Source: Paraburkholderia nodosa DSM 21604
GTDB taxonomy: Bacteria > Pseudomonadota > Gammaproteobacteria > Burkholderiales > Burkholderiaceae
Length of the DNA: 64,000 nucleotides
Assembly: GCF_000519185.1 (NCBI RefSeq)
Contig: NZ_JAFA01000009.1
Span: 271,922-335,921, forward strand
Reading direction: 5' to 3'
Below are positions 43,576 to 52,030 of this stretch, piece after piece. How positions within the stretch are numbered: position 1 is the first letter of the stretch; each line of letters begins with the position of its first letter. A program made the translations under genes and the position numbers. The notes beneath the pieces are model-generated. The model saw nothing but the letters and a program-made list of their open reading frames with translations. It was not told where the DNA came from and ran no database searches.

Positions 43576-44859
43576 CTACTCGGCCTGGCCCGCTGCGGGC
43601 AAGGGCGCGGCGGCGACAGCCGGGGCAGCGGCCTCGCTGCGCCGCAGCTTCGCGGGCGCGGTTTCCTTGAGGAAGAGGCTCACCAGCACGCCGAGGAAAA
43701 CGGCGCCGATTGGCAGCCACAAAATGTTCTGGATACCGAAGTGCGCTGCAACGAATCCGGCGAGCGCAGGCGCCACGCCGCCGCCGAAGATTTCGCCCGC
43801 GCCCACCACGAGCCCGATCGAGGTCGAGACCATGCCGGCCGGCGCGGCTTCGGTGGCAACCGGCCCAGAGAGCAGCGAAACGAGGCCGAGCGTGAAGAAC
43901 GACGCCGCGAACAGCACTACGAAGAGCGCGAGCGGTTGCGCGCCGAGACCGCGAAACACGATCAGCATGACAGCGGTGCCCACGAAGCCGATGACGCTCG
44001 CCAGGCGCCGGCCCAGCAGATCCGAAAGCCCCGGCAAACCGAACTGTCCGACGAAACCGCCAAAGCCAATTGCCGAGGCCACCACGCCCATGCGCTGCAT
44101 GTCGAGCGAAAGGTACTGCGTGAGATAGAGCGGCAGCATGGCGCCGAGCACGAACACGCCCGTCATGGCGCAGAACAGCGCGACCATCGCCACGGGAATG
44201 TTGCGGCTGCGGATCACGTCGCGCCAGTGGCCGCGTTCGGCCTTTGCCGCAGACGCACCCGCGTTGCGCGCAGGCGCGCCTTGCGGCTCCCGGATCACGC
44301 GGTACATCAGCAAGCCGAGAATCAGGCCCGGCACCGAGACGAGCGCGAACACCCCGCGCCAACTCATCACGCCCAGCAACTGCGTGGCGATGATCGGCGA
44401 AAGCGCGAGCCCGAACAGCGCGAAGCCGCTTTGCTGAAGCCCGAGATTGAAGCCGCGGCGCTTCGGGTGCGAGGCATCGGCCGTGGCGGCGAAGCTGGTC
44501 GGGCAGAACGAGCCTTCGGCCACGCCCATCAGCGCGCGCATGGCCAGCAGGCTCGCAAAGCCGCCTGCGAGGCCCGAGAAGCCCGAGAGCAGCGAGAACG
44601 CGATGATCGCCGGAATCAGCACCTTGCGCCGCCCCACCTTGTCGGACATGCCGCCCATGACCGCCGCGAACACGCCCCACGAAAGGCCGAGGATGCCGAT
44701 GCAATTGCCGACATCCTGCGCATTGAGGTTGAGGTCTTTCATGATGGACGGGAACAGCGGCGCGATCAGCCAGCGGTCGAGGCCCACGAGGCCGAAGCCC
44801 AGCGCCAGCAGCGTCACGGCCTTCCATTCGTAGGCCGTGTCCCATGTGTTCGGTTTCAT
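43576..44859 (-). CDS. MFS transporter, probable aromatic compound importer
   Basis: 427 residues, 12 helices. DRWLIAPLFPSIMKDLNLNA and GLSWGVFAAVMGGMSDKVGRRKVLIP resemble the aromatic acid/anion symporter groups of MFS. Upstream of the LysR gene and the hydroquinone operon on the same strand, with a T-N11-A box about 165 bases upstream. A role in taking up hydroquinone or a precursor is inferred from linkage. Confidence 0.85.
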   Translation of the reverse strand: MKPNTWDTAYEWKAVTLLALGFGLVGLDRWLIAPLFPSIMKDLNLNAQDVGNCIGILGLSWGVFAAVMGGMSDKVGRRKVLIPAIIAFSLLSGFSGLAGGFASLLAMRALMGVAEGSFCPTSFAATADASHPKRRGFNLGLQQSGFALFGLALSPIIATQLLGVMSWRGVFALVSVPGLILGLLMYRVIREPQGAPARNAGASAAKAERGHWRDVIRSRNIPVAMVALFCAMTGVFVLGAMLPLYLTQYLSLDMQRMGVVASAIGFGGFVGQFGLPGLSDLLGRRLASVIGFVGTAVMLIVFRGLGAQPLALFVVLFAASFFTLGLVSLLSGPVATEAAPAGMVSTSIGLVVGAGEIFGGGVAPALAGFVAAHFGIQNILWLPIGAVFLGVLVSLFLKETAPAKLRRSEAAAPAVAAAPLPAAGQAE

Positions 44860-45175
44860 CTCTGTCTCCTTGGGCCGGCCGGATGCCGCGCCACACGCTC
44901 ATGTTCGAAAACGGTGTTCGACGCGACGTGCACCGCTGCACGCTCGCAGGACGCCGTCGACATCGACGAGGCAAAGATAGTCGCAAGCGCGGCGTAATCA
45001 GTACCGGATAACGCCCGAATACGTCATTCGCGGATCGCGAATAATCGGGCGCGCAAGGCCGGCGGGCACGGCAGTTGGGACGCTGCGCGTGTGCCGCACT
45101 GCACGTACTGGCGCGACGCGCCCACCCCAGGACAATTACGGGTAGACGCTCGCTTGCGCGCCGGGCGGTACGCAT
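44860..45175. other. Regulatory gap upstream of the MFS gene
   Basis: 316 bases without a gene. It holds the promoter of the MFS gene and the LysR-type box at 45026-45042; the TRAP operon coming from the right ends at 45176. Nothing else recognised. Confidence 0.5.
45026..45042. promoter_or_regulatory. LysR-type box upstream of the MFS gene
   Basis: ATTCGCG-GAT-CGCGAAT, a perfect 7-3-7 inverted repeat with T-N11-A inside; flanked by CCCGA and TCGGG, which extend the dyad symmetry outward. Half-sites are identical to the box upstream of pnpC. Confidence 0.55.
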
Positions 45176-46468
45176 TCAGCGCATGAGTTGCACGAGTCCG
45201 AGCGCCACGCCCGGCACGAGAATCACCACCAGAAGCGCGACGATGTTGGCGCACAGAAACGGCACCGTCCCGCGGAAAATGGTGCGAATCGACAACTCCG
45301 GCAACATGGTCTTCACCATGAACACATTCATGCCCACGGGCGGATGAATCATGCCGATCTCCATCATCATCGCCACGTAAATGCCGAACCAGATCATGTT
45401 CGCGCCGAGCGGCTGGACCACGGCGGCGAACACGGGAATGGTGAGCAGCATCATCGCGAGCGCTTCCATGAGCGAGCCGAGCACGATGTAGATGCAGGTG
45501 ATGACAGCGATCACGCCGAGCAGCGGCAGATGCAGCGCGTGAATCCATGCGACCAGCGTGGCGGTGAGGCCCGACATTGTGATGAAGTTTGCGAACACCA
45601 TGCCGCCGAAAGCGATGGCGAAGATCATCGCGGTCGTCTTGCCCGCCTCCACGAGCGACTCGAACAGCAGCGCCCACGTGAGCTTGCGGCGCAGCGCGGC
45701 GAACGCGAGCGCCCCCGTTGCACCCACGCTCGACGCCTCCGTTGCCGTGAAGATGCCGCCATACAGGCCGCCCACGACGAGCAGGAACAGCGCGAGCACG
45801 CCCCAGATCTTGCCAAGCTTGGCGAAGCGCGTGGGCCAGTCCACGCGCTCGCCGCGCGGGCCCTTGGCGGGATCGCGCCGCACGGTCCACCAGATCGAGA
45901 GCAGGAACAGCGAGCCAAGCAGCAATCCCGGCCCAATGCCTGCGATAAAGAGTTTGCCGATATCCTGATCAGTCAGGACGCCATAGATGAGCAAGGGAAA
46001 GCTCGGTGGAATCAGCGCGCCCAGCGTGCCGCCCGAGCTCACGCAGCCGGCGGCCAGGCTGTCCGCATAGCGATGGCGGCGCATCGGCGGCATCGCGACC
46101 TTGGTCATCGTGGCGGCCGTGGCGATCGAGCTGCCCGACATCGAGGCGAAGCCCGCGCAGGCCAGCACCGTGGCGTGCGCGAGACCGCCCTTGAAGTGGC
46201 CGATCCACGCGTTGGCCGCGTCGTAGAGTTCCTCGGCGAGATCGGCCTTGTAGATGAACGTGCCCATCAGGATGAACATCGGCAACACGCTCAGATTCTC
46301 GTTGGCGGCAAGGTCGGCGATCGTCATGCCGGCCATGGCGAGCGCGGGCTCCCAGCCGCGGATCAACGCGAAACAGCCCACGCCGATGCCGAGCATCGCA
46401 AAGCCGAGCGGCACCCCCACGAACGCGAACAGCAGAACGGCGACGAAGCCGCAGAGTGCGAGTGTCAT
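45176..46468 (-). CDS. TRAP transporter large permease (DctM)
   Basis: 430 residues, about 12-13 helices. Signature FAGFASMSGSSIATAATM and KVAMPPMRRHRYADSLAAG then CVSSGGTLGALIPPS are diagnostic of DctM. It carries out sodium- or proton-driven uptake with the small permease and binding protein. Overlaps the small permease stop by four bases. Confidence 0.92.
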   Translation of the reverse strand: MTLALCGFVAVLLFAFVGVPLGFAMLGIGVGCFALIRGWEPALAMAGMTIADLAANENLSVLPMFILMGTFIYKADLAEELYDAANAWIGHFKGGLAHATVLACAGFASMSGSSIATAATMTKVAMPPMRRHRYADSLAAGCVSSGGTLGALIPPSFPLLIYGVLTDQDIGKLFIAGIGPGLLLGSLFLLSIWWTVRRDPAKGPRGERVDWPTRFAKLGKIWGVLALFLLVVGGLYGGIFTATEASSVGATGALAFAALRRKLTWALLFESLVEAGKTTAMIFAIAFGGMVFANFITMSGLTATLVAWIHALHLPLLGVIAVITCIYIVLGSLMEALAMMLLTIPVFAAVVQPLGANMIWFGIYVAMMMEIGMIHPPVGMNVFMVKTMLPELSIRTIFRGTVPFLCANIVALLVVILVPGVALGLVQLMR

Positions 46469-47025
46469 GACGTCTCCTTGCGGCCGAGCGCGGCGAGGTG
46501 ATCAAACGTGAGCGCAAGCAGCACGAGCAGCGTGACGCCCGAAAGCACGCTCATGAAGGTGCTGAGCGGCGCGAGCGGCCACTCCAGCACGGTCGTGGTG
46601 ATGCGGTTGTGTGCGAGGTCGGCGCCGTCGCTGGCGAGCTGCCAGGTCATGATGCCGACCGCCACGAGACTCACGAGCAGCACGAACAGGTGCTGCAGCC
46701 AGCTGCCCAGCCGCCCCAAGCGCCCCTGCAGCAGATTCACGGTGATGTGCTGCTGACTGAGCGTCACGAGCGGAAGCGCCGAGAAAATGAGGATCGCCAT
46801 CGCGAAGCGCACGATCTCGGAAGCGCCGCGTATGGGCGCGGCGAACCAGTAGCGCATGAACACGTCGCAGAACGTGAGGCCCATGATCGAGAGCAGCACG
46901 AGCGCCACGACGGCGCCGAGCGAGCGCCGGAGCCAGAGGGAGACGATGCGCTCGCGGCGGCCGTTCTCGCCTTCCGTGCTCGCGCCGGGCGGGGTCGAGG
47001 CAGCCGATAGATGGGCGTGGCTCAT
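46465..47025 (-). CDS. TRAP transporter small permease (DctQ)
   Basis: 186 residues with four membrane helices: LGAVVALVLLSIMGLTFCDV, FMRYWFAAPIRGASEIV, LPLVTLSQQHITVNLL and the last near the C-terminus. The CDVxxRYxFxxPIxGxxE motif is the DctQ signature. Starts with ATG overlapping the stop of the binding-protein gene (ATGA), preceded by GGAGG. Confidence 0.9.
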   Translation of the reverse strand: MSHAHLSAASTPPGASTEGENGRRERIVSLWLRRSLGAVVALVLLSIMGLTFCDVFMRYWFAAPIRGASEIVRFAMAILIFSALPLVTLSQQHITVNLLQGRLGRLGSWLQHLFVLLVSLVAVGIMTWQLASDGADLAHNRITTTVLEWPLAPLSTFMSVLSGVTLLVLLALTFDHLAALGRKETS

Positions 47026-48050
47026 CTTGCCTCCTGTTTCGCTTCGTCGCGGTAGTAGGCGAGCGCCGATGCGCCGTCCACGTGGAGTTCGTCTGCGTGG
47101 GCGATCCAGTGCGCGTCCATGGGCTGCGCCAGGGAGCGAAGCGCGTCGACGAAGGCCGGCGTTGGCGCAATCACCTTGAGTCCCTTTGCGACGGCCTCCT
47201 CGCGTGCATGCTGGTTCGCCGTGTCGATTACGGCCATGCGGTGGGCGAACGCCTCGCCCGAAAGCGCGGTGATGGCCGCGCGGTCGGCCGGCGCGATCGA
47301 CGCCCACACCTGACTGTTCACGAAGAGCGAGAAGCTCGGCGCGGTAATGCCGCCGGGCACGCTCGTCTCGTAGCGTGCGTAGCGGACCACGTTGAAGCGC
47401 GCCGCGTCCATCTCGGGAATGCCGACAAAGCCGTCCACGGTGCCGCCCGCCACCAGCTCGCTCATTTTCGCGGCGGGCGTGGCGACCACGCCTGCGCCGC
47501 CGCGATCCATCAGCGTCGAGGCGACGCCGGGAAGCGCCCAGTACTTCACGCCGCGTATGGCAGCCAGGGACGTGACGGGCTGCTTGAGGCTGTAGATTTC
47601 CCCAGCCGGAAACACGACGAGCGCGAGCAGATGGACGTCGCGATACTCGTCGGCCTGCGTGAAGTATTTTTCGTAGGTGCGCCACAGCGCGACCGACATG
47701 CCTTCCGCAGTGGAGGAGCCGAGCGGCAGATGCGCGAGCTGCACGAGGCTCGCCTTGTTCTGGATCAGGCCGTTGAAAATGTATGCGCCGTCCACGATAC
47801 GCTTGCGCACCACGTCCCACTGTTGTTGCGGCGAGCCGATGCTGGTGGGGGGAAACACGACTTTGACGCGCCCTTGCGTGACGCGCTCGATGTCTTCGGC
47901 CCACGGCTTCATGACATCGACGTTGAAGATGTGCTGCGGCGGCAAGAAGGCGTTGACGACCAGCGTCGTGGCGGCATGCGCCATGACTGGCAACGCCATC
48001 CCCAGCGCCGCGAGAAGGGCTGCGCAGCAGCCTCTGACTGGGCGGTACAT
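47022..48050 (-). CDS. TRAP transporter substrate-binding protein (DctP)
   Basis: 342 residues. Signal peptide about 1-26 (CCAALLAALGMALPVMAHA). The mature part opens TLVVNAFLPPQHIFNVDVMKPWAEDIERVTQGRVKV, the DctP pattern; the conserved ligand Arg is probably in the KYWALPG/TPAAKMSELVAGG region. Ligands of the family are mostly carboxylates. Linked to the hydrolase at 48121-49701 whose product may be its ligand. Confidence 0.9.
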   Translation of the reverse strand: MYRPVRGCCAALLAALGMALPVMAHAATTLVVNAFLPPQHIFNVDVMKPWAEDIERVTQGRVKVVFPPTSIGSPQQQWDVVRKRIVDGAYIFNGLIQNKASLVQLAHLPLGSSTAEGMSVALWRTYEKYFTQADEYRDVHLLALVVFPAGEIYSLKQPVTSLAAIRGVKYWALPGVASTLMDRGGAGVVATPAAKMSELVAGGTVDGFVGIPEMDAARFNVVRYARYETSVPGGITAPSFSLFVNSQVWASIAPADRAAITALSGEAFAHRMAVIDTANQHAREEAVAKGLKVIAPTPAFVDALRSLAQPMDAHWIAHADELHVDGASALAYYRDEAKQEAR

Positions 48051-48120
48051 GGTGTCTCCTGCTTATAAGAATGAATGTCCCGGCGCTACCGCTGCGGGGG
48101 CCGGGGGCCCCGTGCGGCCG

Positions 48121-49701
48121 CTACCAGTCGCCAAGCAGAATGCCGCCCTTCTCCGAGACTTCCGTCCAGCGCTCGACGAAGCGCGCGGGCGCCGTCTGTC
48201 GCAAGGTGCGATGGCGCAGCCAGTCGAACAGGCGCTCGTGCATGAGTGCGCGCACGCTTGCGTGCGCGGCTTCGCGGCCGAGGTCGGTCAGTTCGTCCGG
48301 GTCTTCGGCGAGATCGAACAGTTGCGGCGCGAAACCGTCGTAATGGATGTATTTCCAGCGGCCGTCGAACACCATGAAGCAGCGGCAGCCGTCCAGCTCC
48401 CGGCCAAGCTGCGTGCGCGTGCGCGTACGGAACGAGTAGTCGAACTCGCTGAACACGGCGTCGCGCCACGCCACGTCCTTCATGCCGTGCAAAAGCGGCT
48501 GCAACGAACGTCCTTCGACGATATGGCCCGGAACCTCCACGCCGGCGGCTTCGAGGAACGTGGGCAGCAGGTCGATCGCCTCGACGAGCCGGCGCTCGAC
48601 CGTGCCACGCGTGGCGTCGGCTGCGGGGCGCGGATCGACCACGATGAGCGGCACACGCGCGGCCGCGTCGTGAAAGAGTTCCTTTTCGCCGAGCCAATGG
48701 TCGCCCAGATAGTCGCCGTGGTCGCTCGTGAACACGATCATCGTGTCCTGCTCGCGGCCGCTCACGCGCAGGAACGCGAACAGGCGGCCGAGGTGATCGT
48801 CGATCTGCTTCACGAGCCCCATGTAAGTGGGAACGACCGTCTTGCGCACTTCCTCGCGCGAGAAGCTCACGCTCTCGTCGTGCTTCATGAAGGCTTCGTA
48901 GACGGGATGGGGACGTTCGCGCTCGTCGAGCGTGCGCGCGGCAGGCTTCACGTCCTCGGGGCCGTACATGTCGTGGTAGGGCGCGGGCGCCATATACGGC
49001 CAATGCGGCTTGATGAGACTCAGGTGCAGGCACCACGGCGCGTCGCCCTGCTCGCGGATGAACGTCATCGCGCGATCGATCATGTATGGCGTTTCCGAAT
49101 GCTCCTCGCGAATGCGTGCGGGCTGCGCCGCGTGGCGCATCTTCCAGCCGCTCAGAATTTCGCCGCCGGGACCTTGCGCCGAATTTGCATAGTCGTGCCA
49201 GGGATTGTCGCCCTCGTAGCCCTTGCTGCGCAGATAATCGCAATACGGCGTTTCCACGCGCGCGCCGAACAGGCCCGGGTGAATGCCGTCGTCGCGGTCG
49301 AAGGGCTCGAAACCGCACTCCTCCACCAGCGTCGCGCCCGGCGACTCCTGCGTCATGCCGAGGCGCTGCATGCCGGCCTTGTCGGCCACCATGTGTGTTT
49401 TACCCGCAAGCGCGACGCGCATGCCGCGCGCTCGCAGATAGTCGCCGAGCGTCAACTCGCCAACGGGCAGCGGCACGAAATTCCAGTACGCTCGGTGGCT
49501 CGCCACGTAACGGCCCGTGTAGTACGACATGCGCGACGGCCCGCAAACGGGGCTTTGCACGTACGCGCGCTCGAAGCGCACGCCGCGCCGCGCGAGCGCA
49601 TCGATATGCGGCGTTCGCAGCGTCGGATGCCCATAGCAGGACAGGTAGTCCCAGCGCAGTTGATCGCACATGACGAACAGAATGTTCTTCACTGTCTCCA
49701 T
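48121..49701 (-). CDS. Sulfatase-family hydrolase, probable phosphonate monoester hydrolase
   Basis: 526 residues of the alkaline phosphatase-like sulfatase family. The formylglycine motif is C53-G-P-S-R57 within SPVCGPSRMSYYTGRYVASH; metal-binding Asp13 (MCDQLR) and FTSDHGDYLGDHWLGEKEL further on. The CGPSRMS motif and length are close to phosphonate monoester hydrolases of Rhizobium and Burkholderia, which also hydrolyse phosphodiesters and sulfate esters. No signal peptide, so cytoplasmic. AAGGAGA before the ATG. First gene of the operon; the TRAP system follows 70 bases later. Confidence 0.85.
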   Translation of the reverse strand: METVKNILFVMCDQLRWDYLSCYGHPTLRTPHIDALARRGVRFERAYVQSPVCGPSRMSYYTGRYVASHRAYWNFVPLPVGELTLGDYLRARGMRVALAGKTHMVADKAGMQRLGMTQESPGATLVEECGFEPFDRDDGIHPGLFGARVETPYCDYLRSKGYEGDNPWHDYANSAQGPGGEILSGWKMRHAAQPARIREEHSETPYMIDRAMTFIREQGDAPWCLHLSLIKPHWPYMAPAPYHDMYGPEDVKPAARTLDERERPHPVYEAFMKHDESVSFSREEVRKTVVPTYMGLVKQIDDHLGRLFAFLRVSGREQDTMIVFTSDHGDYLGDHWLGEKELFHDAAARVPLIVVDPRPAADATRGTVERRLVEAIDLLPTFLEAAGVEVPGHIVEGRSLQPLLHGMKDVAWRDAVFSEFDYSFRTRTRTQLGRELDGCRCFMVFDGRWKYIHYDGFAPQLFDLAEDPDELTDLGREAAHASVRALMHERLFDWLRHRTLRQTAPARFVERWTEVSEKGGILLGDW

Positions 49702-49769
49702 CTTTGTCTCCTTCTGATGGACGCAGCGTAGTTCAGCCCAGGTGCGCGACCCAGCGATTTCTGCGAAGA

Positions 49770-49784
49770 TTTCACCGAGTGAAA
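49770..49784. promoter_or_regulatory. Operator-like inverted repeat between hydrolase and IclR genes
   Basis: TTTCAC-CGA-GTGAAA, a perfect 6-3-6 dyad in the 99-base divergent promoter region, further flanked by TGCG (49762) and CGCA. Positioned to serve the IclR regulator encoded alongside. Confidence 0.55.
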
Positions 49785-49800
49785 CGCAGCGGAATCGGCC

Positions 49801-50610
49801 ATGTGGTCCCCCAAAGTCAAGACCATCGACGCCCTCGAACGGGGCCTCACCACGCTCAAGACCTTGCAGGAACTGCAGGCCGCGAGCCTGCACGACCTGC
49901 ATCTGCACACGGGCATTCCCAAGGCCACGCTGCTGCGCATTCTTCTGACGCTGGAGCGCCAGGGGCTGATCTGGCAGCGCCTGGCCGATGGGCTCTTTCG
50001 CCCGAGCTATACGCTGCAGGCGCGCGCGCGGCGGCTCGACCGCGTGGACCATCTGATCGAATGCGCGGTGACGGAACTCGACGAGTTGCAGGGCCGTATC
50101 CTCTGGCCTTCGGATCTCGCCGTGCGGCGCGGCACGACCATGGCGCTATGCGAGTCGAACCGCACGCGCTCTTACTTCGTCGTCAATCGCGACAAGCTCG
50201 GGTATGAAATCAACATGCTGCGCTCCGCGGTCGGGCGCGCATACCTGGCGTTCTGCCCCGACGAGGAACGCGAGTCCATCCTCGAAGCCTTGCGCACCGG
50301 CCAGCGCCCGGGCGACGAGCGCGCGCACGATCGCCGCTACCTCAGGCAGTTGCTCGATGAAACGCGGCGGATCGGCTATGGCGCACGCGAAACGAGCTTC
50401 GGCGGCGCATACGACAAATCGCGCGCGCAATACAACGACGGCCTGTCCGCGCTCGCGGTGCCGATCGCGGCGCCCGACGGCTCGGTGGCCGCGTGCATCA
50501 ACATCGTGTGGATCGAGCGGCTCTTCAAGGTGGAGGAAATGGCCGCACGCCATCTGGGCGATCTGCAGGCCGCCGCCGCGCGGATCGCCGGGAAGATCCG
50601 CGAGGAATGA
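49801..50610 (+). CDS. IclR-family transcriptional regulator
   Basis: 269 residues. Winged helix at about 8-70 (TIDALERGLTTLKTLQELQA, GIPKATLLRILLTLERQGLI) and an IclR effector domain (YFVVNRDKLGYEINMLRSAVGRAYLAFCPDEER). Divergent from the hydrolase-TRAP operon with 99 bases between, so probably its regulator. Confidence 0.9.
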   Translation: MWSPKVKTIDALERGLTTLKTLQELQAASLHDLHLHTGIPKATLLRILLTLERQGLIWQRLADGLFRPSYTLQARARRLDRVDHLIECAVTELDELQGRILWPSDLAVRRGTTMALCESNRTRSYFVVNRDKLGYEINMLRSAVGRAYLAFCPDEERESILEALRTGQRPGDERAHDRRYLRQLLDETRRIGYGARETSFGGAYDKSRAQYNDGLSALAVPIAAPDGSVAACINIVWIERLFKVEEMAARHLGDLQAAAARIAGKIREE

Positions 50611-50619
50611 GCGCGGCGA

Positions 50620-51705
50620 TCACGCTTTGCGCAAGTGTTCGGTATGCATGTCGCTCAAACGGCTCAGCAGGATGCCGTAGCCGGTCAAATGCCCAAGATA
50701 GACGCTCGTGAACACGCCCGTTGCGGGCAGCGCTTCGACAAGCGCATGCAGTTCCTCGCGAGTCAGCGGCTCCACGAGCAGACCTGGGCGTTCCACCCGC
50801 AGGTCGGCCTGTGAAGCCAGTTGCCGGTGCACGTCCACGAGGCGCGCGAAGCCGCGCCGGTATGCCTCTTTCCATTGCGCATCGAGCGCCTCGTATTGCG
50901 CGTTGAACGTGTCGAGCGTTTCGAGGAAGCCGACGATCGAGTCGAACAGCTCGTGGTAGCACGAAAACAGCGGCAGGCGATCGCGATTGCGCTTCAGATG
51001 CGCCGACACCCACGACTGCTCCAGGTCCGACTTGAGGAGATCGTGCGCCTGCTTCAGATTGCTGCTCGACACCCGCAGCGCGGCCGTCGCCGATTTCAGT
51101 TTCGCGCGGTCCAGCGTTTTCGTGGCAACCTCGGTGAGCAAGGCCTCGGCCTGTGCGTTGCCGTCGTTCACGAGCGTATTTGCCCAGAAGCCGTGATCGG
51201 GCGGAAAAGCAATCTGCTGGATGAGGAAACCGAGCAGCATGCCGAGCACCACGCCGATCAGCCGTTGCTCGAGCAACGGTATGTGCTCGCCCGTGTAGAG
51301 CACGAGCGTCATCGGCACGGTGATGCTCGTCATCTGGAACACCGAAGGCCGGATGCGCACGATCGTGAAGATCACGAGCGGCAGCAGGATCACGCCCAGC
51401 CACAGGTGCGGCGCGGTCAGCCAGATCAGGAGCGTGCCGATCGGCATCGCGACGAGGTTCGACATCACGCGCTTGTAGAAGTACCCGCGCGCCGCCGAGA
51501 TGGAACTGCCGAGCGCGAGCGTGAGCATGGCCGAGCCGGAGAGCGCGACGGCCGCCTCGGGATAGCCGCATGCGTACGGCACGCCGAAGCCGATCCACAT
51601 GCCGAGCGTGAGTTTCGTGTATTTCGCGAGTTCGGAGAGGGAGAAGCGTGCGAGCGCACGGCGAAACGGCGTGAGCGGTTTGTGGGCGTAGGAGATGGAG
51701 GCCAT
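50620..51705 (-). CDS. Aromatic acid exporter-type (FUSC-like) membrane protein
   Basis: 361 residues. Six or so helices in the first 180 residues (LTLGMWIGFGVPYACGYPEA, VAMPIGTLLIWLTAPHLWLG, VIFTIVRIRPSVFQMTS), followed by a helical cytoplasmic domain. This is half the size of a PET/FUSC efflux protein and like ArAE-type exporters. The ATG at 51705 was taken; a TTG 33 bases upstream is the only alternative. Substrate unknown. Stops 10 bases from the converging IclR gene. Confidence 0.75.
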   Translation of the reverse strand: MASISYAHKPLTPFRRALARFSLSELAKYTKLTLGMWIGFGVPYACGYPEAAVALSGSAMLTLALGSSISAARGYFYKRVMSNLVAMPIGTLLIWLTAPHLWLGVILLPLVIFTIVRIRPSVFQMTSITVPMTLVLYTGEHIPLLEQRLIGVVLGMLLGFLIQQIAFPPDHGFWANTLVNDGNAQAEALLTEVATKTLDRAKLKSATAALRVSSSNLKQAHDLLKSDLEQSWVSAHLKRNRDRLPLFSCYHELFDSIVGFLETLDTFNAQYEALDAQWKEAYRRGFARLVDVHRQLASQADLRVERPGLLVEPLTREELHALVEALPATGVFTSVYLGHLTGYGILLSRLSDMHTEHLRKA

Positions 51706-52030
51706 GGGTGCCGGCGGTCGTTTCGGGCGGAGCGCCAATGTTAACGCGAATGACCTGACTGTTCCGGCACTCAGTCCGCCCTCGACGCCTTCCCGATTAT
51801 TTTGCGGCCCGGATTTTCTTTCCGATTCATCAGATCAAACATCGGCATTTTGTGCGGATGCCCGCCGGCGGGGGCTCTGCGGGCCGCGCTGCGCAAAACG
51901 CATTCCTTGCGAATTATTTTCAATTTCTTTCGCGTTTTGTTCATTTACCGTCATGTGCAACGGATGAAGTTCGTATTACGAACCCGCCTTTGCGAACGTC
52001 TCCGTATCCCTCAAGCACTGGGGTCTGCCC
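51706..52030. other. Divergent promoter region, no gene seen
   Basis: 325 bases between the exporter and glycosyltransferase starts. The part from 51790 to 51960 is rich in T and A by local standards (ATTATTTTGCGG, TTCAATTTCTTTCG), consistent with promoters. No reading frame with protein-like composition. Confidence 0.5.

Noticed and set aside
42382..44997. An 871-codon open frame on the plus strand across the LysR and MFS genes
   Set aside because: Antisense to two well-recognised genes; composition (H, R, E rich) is not protein-like.
49702..50052. Upstream extension of the sulfatase by 117 codons
   Set aside because: It would run antisense through the start of the IclR gene; the ATG at 49701 has a strong ribosome site and begins directly at the sulfatase fold.
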